Both the position numbers and the translations under genes were made by a program. From Ursus arctos (Eukaryota > Chordata > Mammalia > Carnivora > Ursidae), in the NCBI RefSeq assembly GCF_023065955.2, contig NW_026623100.1, positions 16,531,001-16,595,000 on the forward strand: 64,000 nt of DNA, written 5' to 3'. This document shows positions 26,289 through 37,913 of the stretch, in pieces. Each line of letters starts with the position of its first letter. Position 1 is the first letter of the stretch. Below the pieces are notes generated by a model. That model searched no databases. It was not told the origin of the DNA and saw nothing but the letters and a program-made list of their open reading frames with translations.

Positions 26289-26502
26289 TTTTTAAAGCCC
26301 CCCCTTTTTTCTATAAAGATTTTATTTATTTATTTGACAGAGATAGAGACAGCCAGCGAGAAAGGGAACACAAGCAGGGGGAGTGGGAGAGGAAGAAGCA
26401 GGCTCCTAGCGGAGGAGCCTGATGTGGGGCTCGATCCCATAACGCCGGGATCACGCCCTGAGCCGAAGGCAGACGCTTAACCGCTGTGCCACCCAGGTGC
26501 CC
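26289..26502 (-). mobile_element. CAN SINE, bear-type subfamily
   Basis: Reverse SINE with 'gatagagacagccagcgag', 'ggaggagcctgatgtggggc', 'cataacgccgggatcacgcc' and 'ttaaccgctgtgccaccc'. The flanks ctctctatccaattattt (26270-26288) and ctctatatccgattatttt (26503 on) form the target duplication. Confidence 0.95.
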
Positions 26503-26671
26503 CTCTATATCCGATTATTTTGAAGCAAATCCTAGATATTCTACCATTTTATACATGAATGTATCAATATGCATTTCTAGAAGAAAGGACCTCTTAAAAA
26601 ATTAACTTTGATACTATTTTCATATGAAGAAAGTAATTCCTTAATATTAGATGTTTTAAAAATTTGCTTTG
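26503..26671. mobile_element. Old L1-like interspersed repeat, copy 1 (right part)
   Basis: 'ttttgaagcaaatcctagat', 'gcatttctagaagaaagg', 'acctcttaaaaa' continue the element split by the SINE. Confidence 0.5.
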
Positions 26672-26874
26672 AGGGGCACCTGGCTGGCTCAGTCAGTTAA
26701 GCGGTTAAGCATTTGCTTTCGGCTTGGGTCATGATACCAGAGTCCTGGGATTGAGCCCCACATCAGGCTCCCGGCTCCGTGGGGAGCCTGCTTCTCCCTC
26801 TCCTTCTGCCTGCTGCTCCCCCTGCTTGTGCTCTCTCTTTCTCTCTGTCAAATAAATAAATACAATCTTTAAAA
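26672..26874 (+). mobile_element. CAN SINE with head duplication
   Basis: Head 'aggggcacctggctggctca' and tail AATAAATAAATACAATCTTTAAA. A repeated 'gttaag' in the head (cagttaagcggttaagc) is a small internal duplication. Target duplication aaaatttgcttt on both sides. Confidence 0.93.
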
Positions 26875-26886
26875 AAAATTTGCTTT

Positions 26887-27437
26887 TTAGAATTGGAGAA
26901 ATTTAGTTCTGCTGAGGCAGTAGCAACTAGAATTGTCAATAAAATTTTTAAATCAATACTTATATTTGGAAATGAACCACAAATTTTACATATCATGTTC
27001 AAACACTTTAATGGGGTTGCTCTAATGATGATTATCACAGAAAACACCATAAAATTTTAATTTTATCATAAAAATTCTATCACCTGTACTTTTTTCCACC
27101 AGCTTATAAGCAATATCTATATCCATACAGTGTTAAATCTTCTTTCAACTTTTTCCATGCTGAGATATGAAGAAAAACAAAATGAAAAATATGTGGTTCA
27201 ATTTGTTCAAATCTGTCTTCATAGGGGACTATACCTCTACCTATAATATAATAGAATATATATATGACATATAAATATTATATATACTTATAATAGAAAA
27301 TAGTCTATCTCTCTAGATATAGATATATAACATATAGATATGTAGTTGCATACAAATAACTTAATAATTATGCAAACATTTTTATTTCCTTCCAATTTTC
27401 TGTTATTTTATTAAAATATCATTTTTGTTATACTTGT
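26887..27437. other. AT-rich intergenic DNA
   Basis: Contains a very AT-rich section (27240-27350, TATA-type simple sequence). No gene seen. Confidence 0.6.
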
Positions 27438-27452
27438 CACATTTTGCATTTT

Positions 27453-27652
27453 TTTAAAGATTTTATTTATTTATTTGTCAGAGAGAGAGAGAGACAGAGA
27501 GAGAGGACAAGCAGGGGGAGAGGCAGGCAGAGGGGGAAGCAGACTCCCCGCTGAGCAGGAAGCCTGATGTGGGACTGGATCCCAGGATTGAGTGGGATCA
27601 TGACCTGAGCCGAAGGCAGCTGCTTAACCAACTGAGCCACCTCGGCATCCCT
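27453..27652 (-). mobile_element. CAN SINE
   Basis: Reverse SINE from 'aaagattttatttatttatt' to 'accaactgagccacctcggc'. Direct repeats cacattttgcattttt flank it (27438-27452 and 27653 on). Confidence 0.95.
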
Positions 27653-27668
27653 CACATTTTGCATTTTT

Positions 27669-28259
27669 CTATTTAGAGAAATAATTTTCTCTAAAAATTT
27701 AAAAAGTATTTTAAATTATTTAAAAATTGAAATAGGCAAGCTTAAATCTATGTCTTATATAAGTTTCTGCCAACATCATTAATAGAAAGCAATAGTCCAT
27801 ACAAATAACTGTCGTTAGCACAAAATAAAAAATGTTTTCCACCATGGACCACAATTCCTTATTTATTTGAGTATCCTCTATTATTTTACTTAACTATCCT
27901 AGTGCAGCTTACCATCTTGTCTAAATTAAATCTTACTTCTCTAAGAGCATTCAAATGGCGTCTCCATTGTTAACCAGCATGTCTGTGAGGTCAAATTTGA
28001 TATGCATTTGATCAAGATGATCCCATTTAGGTCAGACCCGGAGAGCACTGTATATAATCTTTAAATCACTCCAAAGAATATTGTTGCTATTGTCAGTGTT
28101 GAGGCCATACTAGGAACATGCTGATAGATGTTTAATGGAGTTGAGTGTGTTTGTGTTTGTGTTTGTGAAGTACAGGGCTCAGGGCAAGGGCTCCTTGTGC
28201 CTGAGTCTCAGAGTGGCGTTGCAGACCAATGAGAAACGTGTGTATTAACGCTACCTTAT
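27669..28259. other. Intergenic DNA, nothing recognisable
   Basis: Unique-looking; short GTGTTT repeats near 28148. Confidence 0.5.
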
Positions 28260-28475
28260 AATATGCACGTGCTACATTATTTGAAGTGCTTCCACATTTA
28301 TGATTTCTTTTGATCTTCCCAATAACCTATGAACTAGATAGAGCAATTAGAGATGAGAAACAGAGGTCTAGAGAGGTTAAGTGATTTATCTAAAATTACA
28401 CATCTAATTAGTGGTAGAGCTAAGAGTAGAACCTAGGTCTCCGTACACAAGTTTTCCTCTAATGCTGTGTTACAC
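28260..28475 (-). mobile_element. MIR
   Basis: Reverse MIR: 'tcttcccaataacctatgaa', 'gatgagaaacagaggtctag', 'agaggttaagtgatttatc', 'gtagaacctaggtctcc'. Confidence 0.75.
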
Positions 28476-29409
28476 TGTGCTTTCTCCTTAGTGTTTCTAA
28501 AACAAAGAGACCTGACAGTTGGACAGGTTGCATCTCCACATTTTTCATTCCATAACACCCTTTGGATTTTAGAAAAGAAAATAAATATGGGACAAGGCAT
28601 GAAAAAAAAGTCACATGTTCCTTCATATCCGTCCACGTGGGACCAATATATACTTATTGACCAATGTTTCAGAAACGAGATTTATCTCCTTTCAGGCAAA
28701 GGTTCACTTGAGTAATACCGAATAAAGCTTCTGAATGGTGATGATCGTAGTCCTTAACCTATTCAGAAGGTCCTAAGTACAACTCTGGAAACACAAACTT
28801 TGGAAGCATCTTCTAAGAGCCAGGGGTTTGGGGAATGCAACATACATTCTTAGGGTAATATACAGCACCTGGAAGTATAAAACAGTGGTATGAAAATGAA
28901 TATAATCCTCTTTTAATCATGCCAAGCCAGATTTCTTACGAATTCTCCTGTACAGTTGGCTCGGGACTGCCTTAGTGCCTCTGCCTTCTGCTCATATAGA
29001 CCCGAGACTTCAAGTACTTACTAAAATCCTTTTGTTCTCTCCACTTTTTAGCACCTTCGGATTTAGGATGCTATTTTAGATGAACTAGAACACAGTGAGC
29101 TGTTAACGATGGTTAACTCTGGTGAGTTCGGTATTGCTTGCACACTCTATAAGAAGAATGCATTATTTTGGTGATGAAAACAAATTAAAAAATTTTTTAG
29201 ACACAAAATGCTTTGTGGTTTATACACCCTACCTATTAGTACTAAAAGAATGTCAAGAATGTAATAACAGTAATTAACATTTCATAAGGTTTTATATTCA
29301 TACTGGATTTCATAAGTCCCTACGTGTTAGCAATAGACTTGATACTTCTGAGATATTCCTCACAGAAGTCAGCTGTGAATTATCCACATGGAAACACTCC
29401 TCAGAGCTC
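28476..29409. other. Intergenic DNA, nothing recognisable
   Basis: No gene, no named repeat. Confidence 0.5.
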
Positions 29410-29590
29410 GCCGGTACTCACCATATTGTATTGTAATTATCTGTTTACTTGGTCATTCCCCAACCACCACTCCCCCACCCCCAAGTGAGAGCTCCCTGAA
29501 ATCAGGAACTGTGTCCATTCATTTCTGTGCTCCGGTGCCTAACACAGAGCCAAATATCAAGTTCATAAAATAAATGATTGAGTGAAAGAC
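29410..29590 (+). mobile_element. L2 3' end
   Basis: 'gtgagagctccctgaaatca', 'actgtgtccattcatttctg', 'ggtgcctaacacagagcc' and 'aataaatgattgagtgaa' follow the L2 3' terminus. Confidence 0.7.
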
Positions 29591-29957
29591 CAGCAGACAC
29601 TCAGTATTTTTTTTTAATGTTATTTCCACCTATGCAGTTTAACAGTTTGCCTGTGAAGAGGGTGATTACTCTCTGGTAGGATATGGCTTGTTCATTTTTC
29701 CTTTGTGGATGGTGAATGGCAAGGCACAAACAGGAAATGTTATTTTTTAAAAAGTGTCTCTAGTTTCTCCCCTCAGGCATATATAACTTTAGCTTTTGTT
29801 GTCAAATCTGTTAATCTACCTAATTATTGTATAAGCAGGTAAAGAAAAGCACTTTCCAACTTGCTACTACATTAAATACCTTACTGAGATATGTTGTGAG
29901 TAGGGGAAGTTTGAAGTCTTTTTTTTCATATTACTTAAATCAGAAGAAAAAATTTTG
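29591..29957. other. Intergenic DNA, nothing recognisable
   Basis: No gene, no named repeat. Confidence 0.5.
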
Positions 29958-29972
29958 CCAATGAAAATTTCT

Positions 29973-30142
29973 TTTTTTTTTTAAAGATTTTTATTTACTT
30001 ACTTGAGAGAGAGAGAGAGGACAAGCACAGAGGGAGAAGCAGACTGAAAAGAGAGCCTGATGCAGAACTCGATCCCAGAACCCTGGGATCATGACCTGAG
30101 CCGAAGGCAGATGCCCAACTGACTGAGCCACCCAGGTGCCCC
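29973..30142 (-). mobile_element. CAN SINE, slightly shortened
   Basis: Reverse SINE ending 'tgactgagccacccaggtgc'. Direct repeats ccaat(g/a)aaaatttct at 29958-29972 and 30143-30157. Confidence 0.95.
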
Positions 30143-30254
30143 CCAATAAAAATTTCTCCTCTGGTCTTTAAGCTATGGTTTCAATGTCTATATCAAGAAA
30201 CTCTGCTTGGGAGAGTGTTCCTAAAGTTCCATGGTGAAGGATTGAGCATATTAT

Positions 30255-31283
30255 TTATAGGATCTGGTACGTAAATGAAAGTTAAAATATTTGGCAATTC
30301 ATGCAATGGGAGAAAATGTTTGCAAACCACATATCTGACAAGGGATTAACATACAGGCCATATAAAGAACACTTATACTCAACAACAACAGATCCAAACA
30401 ACCCAATTAAAAAATGGGCAAAGGACTTGAATAGATTATTTCTCCAAAGAAGATAAACAAATGGCCAATAGCTTATGAAAAGATGCTCAACATCATGAAT
30501 TATTAGGGAAATGCAAATCAAAACCATAGTGAGATACTACGTTATAACCATTATGATATAATATATACATGTATTATATATATATATATATATATATAAA
30601 AGAAGTGTTGGTGAGGATGTGGGAGAAATTGGAACCCTTGTGTACTATGGGCAGAAATGTAAAATGGTGCAGGCTTTGTAGAAAACAGTAGGGAAGTTCC
30701 TCAAAAAATTAAACATGGAATTACCATATGATCCAGGAATTCCACTACACGGTGTGTCCCCAAAAGAATTGAAAGTGGGGACTCGAACAGGTACTTCTAC
30801 ACTAATGTTCATAGCAGCATTATTCACAATAGCCAAAGTGGGTAAACAACCCCACTGTCCAGTAATGAACAGACAAATGAGATATGGCTTCTATATACAA
30901 TGGAATATGATTCAGTCTTAAACAGAAAGGAAATTTTGATGTATGTAACAAAATAGATGAACCTTGAAAGTGTTATGCTAAGTGAAATAAGTCGGTCACA
31001 AACAGGACAAATATTGTGTGATCCACTTATATGAGGTACTGAAAGTAGTCAGATTTGTAGAGGTGGAAATTTAGAGCGGTGGTCGCCGAAGGCTGGGGAG
31101 AGGGAGGATAGGGTGTGTTTACTGGGTAGTGTTTAAGTTGAGGAGGGTGAAAAAGTTCTGGAAACAGATGGTGGTGATGATTGTACAACAATGTGAATGT
31201 ACTTAATGCCACTGAACTGGACACCTAAAATGGTTAAAGTGGTGAAATCTATATGTAGATTTTACCACAATTAAAAAAAGACA
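30255..31283 (+). mobile_element. L1 ORF2 C-terminal region and 3' UTR
   Basis: 'acaagggattaacatacagg', 'aatgggcaaaggacttgaat', 'atgctcaacatcatgaatta', 'gtgttggtgaggatgtggg', 'agcagcattattcacaatag' and 'cacctaaaatggttaaagtg' are L1 landmarks in order, ending in an A-rich tail. Frames are broken by stops and an (AT)n insertion at 30555-30598. Confidence 0.9.
30555..30598. repeat. (AT)n microsatellite inside the L1
   Basis: Alternating AT run, interrupted once by 'acatgt'. Confidence 0.85.
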
Positions 31284-31285
31284 TG

Positions 31286-31508
31286 ACATTTACTTAGCAC
31301 TTGTCTAAAAGCACTTTTACGCGCAGTATTTTATTTTGTTCCTCACAACGACTCTGAGAGACAGGCAGGGCCATTATTCCTATTCTCATTTTACAGATAA
31401 TGAAACGAAAGCTCATGTGGTCAAGGGACACAATCCTAATAAGGGGCAGGGTCGGAATTAGGACCCACAACTCTAGTCTGCTGCTCTTTCTTCTATACCA
31501 AACTGCCT
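31286..31508 (-). mobile_element. MIR
   Basis: Reverse MIR: 'acatttacttagcacttgtc', 'ttcctcacaacgactctgag', 'tcattttacagataatgaaa', 'ggaattaggacccac'. Confidence 0.8.
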
Positions 31509-32321
31509 TTCACAGAAGGGTTCCTGGACCCTGACAGTTGACACTGACGTTGAATTCGCTGGCAAATGCCCAATTTTCACTTGGAGTGCGCACATAAAGC
31601 CTGATTCCAAAGAACGGTCTTGAAAGAGCTTTCTGGAGAATGTGGGCAAAACAACAGGCGCAGAAATCATTAACAACAGGCACCCTTCCCCCATCACAAC
31701 AATAACATTGTCAAGAGCAAGACAGAAATACGAGAACTGAAGCCACAGCCAGGAAATGTCCCACCACCATGTGTTAATTTTTCACAACTCTAGTTCCTTT
31801 CTAAACAATTTTTAAGGGACAATCCCTTGTTAGACTGGAATTTTTATTTTGTCAAATATTCCTGAAACTTCATTTGTAGGCCATAACATGGTCCTTGAGA
31901 ATGTTTTTATTGTGGTTAAGGGAGCTTTATTGGTGCCACGTAATACAATTTTGATCTGTATCTGATAGCCTCTTTGAGAAATAGTGATGGTTTTTTAAAA
32001 TATAGAGACGTGAAGAATAACAGCACAGACTTTTATCGTACAACTGCGTGTTCGCATTGTTAAATCAGTCCTGTGAAATCTTTCCAGTAAATTAATTACA
32101 GCTAAGAATCAGAAGGGACCATAAAGCATAAACGGCAGAGGAGTCACAGCCAGCTGTTCTTTAAAAATGGAACACTGATTTTTATTTTTAAGTATTCAAC
32201 AAACAGTTCTTGAAGCACGTCCTCGAGAATCTCAATCAGATATTGTTGGTGGACTGTGAAGTTTTGTTTTGTGTACCAAAGAAGAAAAATGTCTGTTCCA
32301 TCATATTAATACATTTCCATA
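31509..32321. other. Repeat-free intergenic block
   Basis: About 800 bp with no recognisable repeat. Balanced composition and several homeobox-like TAATTA/TTAAT cores (around 32090). Candidate conserved noncoding DNA, but I cannot test conservation. Confidence 0.4.
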
Positions 32322-32336
32322 TGTTCAGGTTATTTT

Positions 32337-32535
32337 TTTTAAAGATTTATGTATTTATTTGGGGGCGAGGGGCAGAGGGAGAGAGGAAGCAGAACCCCTC
32401 TGAGTGCGGAGCTGGACTCGGGGCCCAGTCTCCTGGCCCAGCCATCACGAACGGGACATCAGGGCCCCGCTATCACAACCAGAGCCAAAACCAAGAGTCA
32501 GATGCTTAACCGACGGAGCCACCCGGGCGCCCCCC
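32337..32535 (-). mobile_element. CAN SINE, diverged
   Basis: Reverse SINE, 'aaagatttatgtatttattt' to 'accgacggagccacccgggc'. Direct repeats tgttcaggttattttt at 32322-32336 and 32536-32550. Confidence 0.93.
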
Positions 32536-32719
32536 TGTTCAGGTTATTTTTCTGTAAGCTGAGAGCTGAAGTTCTGTGGGGGCAAAAAAGCTTGGAAATT
32601 GAAAATATAATAATCCTAGAAAGACAAAAAATGCTTCGAAATTGTAATAGTGATTCAAATTAACTGAAAAAACCCAAAAGGTGGAAAATTTGTTCTCCAG
32701 CTTTCAAATGAGTAAATAT

Positions 32720-32840
32720 ATCATTAGTTCCATTTTTACATAAGAGAAGGGTGAGGCCCAATAAAGTTAAGGGTTTGGGTTAAGTTCAACCAACTAGTAA
32801 GCAGCAGAACAAGAAAACCTCTGCTAGCAGGGATGTGGTT
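32720..32840 (-). mobile_element. MIR-like fragment
   Basis: 'ttttacataagagaagggtg', 'gttaagttcaaccaactag', 'taagcagcagaac' give a degraded reverse MIR. Confidence 0.45.
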
Positions 32841-33364
32841 TAGAAGGGAGGACTGGTAGTCCATTTTACTCCTCAGCCTACATTCTGTCGGGTGACTCTA
32901 AGCAGAATGGGAGCACTCTAAACACATACGTCGCTACACCATGTTTATCTCTGGTTTGATAAGCTTGCATATAATCAAAGAAGCTCCTCTATCACAAAAA
33001 TATGGTTTATTTGCTCTGAAGCATCTTTTGTATTAACAATTTAAGATCTTAATTCATGGACTGCAAATGAATCATGCCTGCAACCACAATGAGTTTCCAC
33101 ATATGTTTTGCAAAATTAAAGTATCATTACATCTTGTCATCCATGTGTGCATTTCTAGTAATGATCACCAAGGATGTCTTGCTGGTGCCTTTGGGGCCCC
33201 TCCAGTTGCCCCCGATCTTTTTTCAGTGAAGGCCTCATTTATCCTCTTTCTTCTCTTGGTTTAGCTATTGCTAAATCTTGTGATCGTAGGTCTCAGTTTT
33301 GACTATAAATCTCACTCTCTTAAAGTTGCCTGCTAGTTCCCTTTCTATGACACATCAAATCGAT
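32841..33364. other. Intergenic DNA, nothing recognisable
   Basis: No gene, no named repeat. Confidence 0.5.
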
Positions 33365-33480
33365 AATGATATCTACTAGTTATTGAGTGCATACCATGTA
33401 CCAGTCAGTTTACACCTAATATTTCTAATCCACGACGTAAACTCTGACTACTTCTGCAATTTTATTTTCCACCGCTCCCT
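33365..33480 (-). mobile_element. MIR fragment
   Basis: 'actagttattgagtgcatac', 'catgtaccagtcagtttaca' match the reversed MIR 3' end (ttattgagcgcttactatgtgccagg). Confidence 0.6.
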
Positions 33481-33505
33481 AATTGCGCGCTACATTCTTC
33501 TAGCT

Positions 33506-33839
33506 CAGAAGTCAGCGAACTATAGCTTGTGGACTAAATCTGGCCTGCTGCCTCTTTTTGTATGACCTGTGAGTTAAGGATGGTTTTTACATATTTAAGT
33601 GAGTGAAAAGAATCAAAAGATGACTAATACTTTGTGACATGTGAAAATTATGTTAAATTCAACTTCCACTGTCCATAAATAAATTTTCATTTGAACACAG
33701 CCACTCTCAATTCACTTAGGTATTGTCTATGGCTGTTCTCATGCTGTGACAGCAGAGCTGAGTCGTTACAAGAGGCAGTATGATCCAGAAAGTCTAAAAT
33801 ATTTACCCAGCTCTTTACAGAAAACTTTGTCAACCCTTG
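33506..33839. mobile_element. hAT-type nonautonomous DNA transposon with 8-bp target duplication
   Basis: Left end CAGAAGTCAGCGAAC, right end reverse complement CAAGGGTTGACAAAG: imperfect terminal inverted repeats. The flanking TTCTAGCT is identical at 33498-33505 and 33840-33847, the 8-bp duplication typical of hAT elements. Interior motifs 'tattgtctatggctgttctc' and 'ctaaaatatttacc' belong to a common mammalian family whose exact name I do not assign. Confidence 0.88.
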
Positions 33840-33949
33840 TTCTAGCTTAACCAAACTCATTTCTGTCCTTACCTTCTTGTCCTCATCTTCTTGTCCTCAC
33901 ATGTCTTCTTCTCTGTCTGGAATGCTTTTCTTTTCTTTCTTTATTCCTC

Positions 33950-35190
33950 TTTGTTCTCCTTCATATTCTCATTCTCTCTAGGTGATTTTATCCAAGCTCA
34001 TGGCATAAATTCAATCAACATGCTGGTGGTGCCCACATTTATGTCTCCATATCCAACCTCTGCCTTGAACTCCAGACCTAAATATAGGGGCGCCTGGGTG
34101 GCACAGCGGTTAAGCATCTGCCTTCGGCTCAGGGCATGATCCCGGCGTTCTGGGATCGAGTCCCACATCAGGCTCCTCCGCTATGAGCCTGCTTCTTCCT
34201 CTCCTACTCCCCCTGCTTGTGTTCCCTCTCTCGCTGTCTGTCTCTATCTCTGTTAAATAAATAAATAAAATCTTTTAAAAAAATAAATATAAAACTGGCT
34301 ATTTGATATCTCTGGTTGATTTCGTAAACATCTCAACCTAACATGTTCAAAGTGGAATTCTAGATCCGTCCCCCTAAACCAACGCCTGTCAGTCTGCCCC
34401 ATTTCAGTTGATGGCAACTCCACATTTGCAGTTGGTTACACCAAAAACTGGTGCTTTCTTGATTCCTTTGTCTGTCTCACATTCAATGTATCAGCAAATC
34501 ATGTTGGCTCTACCTTCAAAATACACCTAGAATTTCACCGTATCTCACCATTCCCATTGCCATCGCCCTGGTGCAAACCAGAATCTTTCAACTGGACCAC
34601 CGCAACGACCTCCCAGCTGTTCTTGCTGCTTTTGGCCCCAAGAACATTTCATGCAGTGTCAGTTTCTCAGATCAGGTCACTCCCTGCTCAGATCCTTCCC
34701 ATGACTTCCTGTCCAAAGTCTGCCCCCGTTCTCATCTGTTGCCTCTCAATCTCATTTCCCAATACTCTTTCCCTCACTCACTCTACCGTAGGGATGCTGA
34801 CTTTGTTCTTCCTCAAGTTTCTCCAGGCATTTTGTCCTTCAGGGCCTGTGTGCTTGCTGTTCCCTCTGCCATATTGTCCATGGCATTCCCATAGACGTTA
34901 AGACCTAGATATCTCACTCTTTAGATATTAAGCATCACCTTCTCAGTGAGACCTTCTCATCTACAATTTCAAATCTGCGTTTGCGGTTTAATTTTTCTTC
35001 CTTAGCACATTTCATTAGTTAGATAAATACATCATGTATTTACTTGTCTTCATTATTGTCTACACAATAATGTAAGTTCACGGGGACAGGGATTTTCATC
35101 TGTTTCATTCACTACTGTATTCCTATTACCCAATGCCTGACGCATAGAGAGTACAGTAAGTATTTGTAGCATGAGTGTATGGATGAAAAC
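33950..35190 (+). mobile_element. L2 element, long 3' portion
   Basis: L2 landmarks in order: 'tctccatatccaacctctgc', 'aaatcatgttggctctacct', 'tcaaaatacacctagaattt', 'caggtcactccctgctcag', 'ttgctgttccctctgcc', 'tcagtgagaccttctcatc', 'aatgcctgacgcatagagag'. Interrupted by a SINE at 34087-34281. Coding frame is eroded. Confidence 0.85.
34087..34281 (+). mobile_element. CAN SINE, bear-type subfamily, nested in L2
   Basis: 'ggggcgcctgggtggcacag' with 'cggttaagcatctgcc', 'gatcccggcgttctggg', 'tccgctatgagcctgc' and tail AATAAATAAATAAAATC. Short direct repeats (t)aaatata flank it. Confidence 0.95.
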
Positions 35191-35249
35191 ATCCAGCTCA
35201 AGGGCCAGTATCAAGAACCCAACCTGGATGCTGGGTCCTTTCTTCTCTG

Positions 35250-35430
35250 GGCCAGCGAACATCTTTGATTGTATTTACTACACTCTAGAACAATTACTTG
35301 TTTGACAAATCTGTTTCCTCTACTAAAGTGAGCTTGATTCATTTTTGTATCCCAGTGCCTAGCACACTTCCTGGCATAGAACAAATTCTCATTTAATGTT
35401 TCCTAAATGAATGAATAATTCTTTACTTTT
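35250..35430 (+). mobile_element. L2 3' end
   Basis: 'gtatcccagtgcctagcaca', 'cttcctggcatagaacaaat' and 'aatgaatgaataatt' match the L2 terminus, in tandem after the preceding L2. Confidence 0.65.
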
Positions 35431-35451
35431 CAAGAAGATACTTCTCAGAGA

Positions 35452-35452
35452 T

Positions 35453-35491
<39 letters not shown>

Positions 35492-35653
35492 TTTTGAGGG
35501 GGTGGCAGGGGGGGCAGAAGGAGAGGGAGAATCTTAAGCAGGCTCCATGCCCAGTGGAGAGCCTGATGCAGGGCTCATCTCACAACCCTGAGACCATGAC
35601 CTGAGCCAAAATCAAGAGTTGGATGCTTAACCCACTGAGCCACTCAGGCACCT
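35452..35653 (-). mobile_element. CAN SINE with expanded (ATTT)n tail
   Basis: Reverse SINE ending 'ccactgagccactcaggcac'. Its A-rich tail has grown into more than ten ATTT units (about 35452-35493). Direct repeats caga(g/t)atttattta flank it. Confidence 0.93.
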
Positions 35654-35659
35654 CAGATA

Positions 35660-36604
35660 TTTATTTAAATAGTGAATGATACTTAAATTGGAATAGGATT
35701 TTTTTTTAAAACCCACAGAGGTATTTAGGATCATGCTTGCTTTTGATTCTGAAACCACTGGAGGCAAGCTGGAGGTTTTAATGAGATGTAGAACCATATT
35801 CTACGTATTATAGAGCATGATACTAGAGACGGGCAGCTTAAAAATCAAGGTGCGGTTCCTTGCCTGGGGGTGTCCTGGCTTACATCATTGCTTATGCCTT
35901 AAGTTAAGACTATTGGTACGTGGAGAAAATACTTTTATTTGTTTGTTTTCAATCAAGACCTGTAAGACCTGCTAATTGGTGAAGTGGAAAGGATTAACGA
36001 TCCCTGATCACTGTTAGAATGAAAAATGCCCTTATTGTTTTCCTGTCTCTAAATAACCTTTTTCCATCTGTGTTCAGGAAACAGTCACAAGTCAGCTAAG
36101 TAAAAATCTTTCAGTTGTTCTTTAAAAACAAGCATTTACTGGGAGATCATTGACTCCAGTCTGGCTGCCACACTCAGCGAGAGCTGACTGTGGGGGTGAG
36201 GGTGGGGGTGGCGGAGCGGTGAATTTGCAGGAAGGCTGGGCAAGCAGAGCAGCCTGGGAGAGAGCCTGACCTCAGGCCCTTTGCTATTCTAGTCTGGGGT
36301 CACTAGTAAGATGAGATTTGGATTTATCATTTTGCGGTCTCCTCCTGGTGATTTCATGTACATTTCCTTATTTGGGGTCTCATATACACGCGAGGTAGTG
36401 AAGGCATTAACTCTGAGAAAGAAAAGTGGAGAAAGTGAGGGCAAAAGGCGAAGTGACTTGGCTTGTCAGTTTACTGACCAGGATGAGAACTCAGGTATTC
36501 GTGCAGTGCTCCTTCCATTGGCCCTTTCTTCCAAACTATCTGCTTGCCTCAAGACTTTTTTTAAATTGCATGTATATAGGGAAAGAACTAGAAATGTTTT
36601 AGAT
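35660..36604. other. Intergenic DNA, nothing recognisable
   Basis: Single-copy appearance; no gene seen. Confidence 0.5.
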
Positions 36605-36715
36605 GGCAGTGACATGGAGTGTCTGCTTTGTGCTCAGCACTGAGGTAGACACCAAGAAATGGAAAACACTGTTCCTGTCCTCAAAATAGTTACAGCCTAG
36701 CCGGAGGGAAAGAAC
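36605..36715 (-). mobile_element. L2/MIR-like fragment
   Basis: 'tttgtgctcagcactgaggt', 'cctgtcctcaaaatagttac', 'agcctagccggaggga' resemble reversed L2 (gccaggcactgtgc... ccctgccctcaaggagctta). Confidence 0.55.
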
Positions 36716-37699
36716 ATCTAAACAAAACAAAAAAAAAAATAATAATACTGTAGGGTGAAAAACATCAGGTTACAAAAACGTGTGTGCTAACAATACTTAC
36801 AAATTTTTATTCCTTTTCCTGTATTTCATTTGCTTAAAATACAACATCTAGAGTGAGGACACTGCTCAGAAGCTTGGGCGGGTGGCTTCTTTACTTGTCT
36901 TAACTCCTCTAATCTTCACACACACTCCCACCCTTCCAATTAAAGTTATCTCAGTCTCCTGGATTTTAAATAGTTTCTCAGGGTTTAACAGTCTATTTTG
37001 ATTTAAAGTGGTCTCTATCAGGCAAATATTCATCAATTCAAAGTCCAATTCCCCCAAACAAGGCTGTTTCTCCCCCTCCCCCAGATGGGGGCTGTGGGAA
37101 GATGGCGGTGGGGACACTGGGGAAGCCGGTCTGGTCGAGGCACACTGGCTCCTCCCCAACTAACGCTGAGCTGAGTTTTAGATTTCCCCCTGGAGGGGTC
37201 CCTTCTAGGTCACAGTGAAGCGAAGACCAGTTTGGGACTGCTGCTCTGCCTTATCTATCCAGCCACAACCCATTGTTCTGCTCTTGCTCCACCCCCGCCC
37301 ACAAAGGCATGGGATCTCCCTGAGCTGCAGTCTCCTCCCAGGTTTCTTTCGGTGGGCAGGGCAAATCCCCTTGGCCTTTAGTTTACCGGTCGATTTGTCC
37401 AACACACTTCCCCTCCAGGAATTCAGTCCAGAGAGCATCGCTCAGAATACACCTGTCTACCTCCTCTTCTCCCAGTTCCTTCTTCCCACCCCCCTACCTA
37501 GCCCCCATTAACCTGGAACCAAAGTCGTCCCTCTCCCCCCAGTACATGTCCCTCATCCTTGGAGTTTCCCTACTGTTGGCTTTCAGGAAAACTTTGTATC
37601 TCTTAGGCTGATGAGAAATAAAAGCATTTAAAAAAATCTTGTGTGTTCTCAACTTTGGGGTTTCAAAACTCTTCATGTCTAATCAAAAATCTTATTTTA
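36716..37699. other. Intergenic DNA, locally GC-rich
   Basis: 37060-37520 is clearly more GC-rich than its surroundings and holds a YY1-like AAGATGGCGG at 37099-37108. Open frames here are short and have no recognisable product. Confidence 0.45.
37099..37108 (+). promoter_or_regulatory. YY1-like site
   Basis: AAGATGGCGG matches the YY1 consensus core. It lies in a GC-rich intergenic patch; function is unproven. Confidence 0.35.
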
Positions 37700-37712
37700 G
37701 AAGTCAACAACT

Positions 37713-37913
37713 GGGGGCGCCTGGGTGACACAGCGGTTCAGCATCTGCCTTCGGCTCAGGGCGCGATCCCGGCATTCTGGGATCGAGCCCCACATCAGGC
37801 TCTTCCACTATGAGCCTGCTTCTTCCTCTCCCACTCCCCCTGCTTGTGTTCCCTCTCTCGCTGGCTGTCTCTATCTCTGTCGAATAAATAAATAAAATCT
37901 TAAAAAAAAAAAA
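37713..37913 (+). mobile_element. CAN SINE, bear-type subfamily
   Basis: 'gggggcgcctgggtgacaca', 'cggttcagcatctgcc', 'ggcgcgatcccggcattctg', 'tctctcgctggctgtctc', AATAAATAAATAAAATC tail. Direct repeats gaagtcaacaa at 37700-37710 and 37914 on. Little divergence, so young. Confidence 0.97.
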
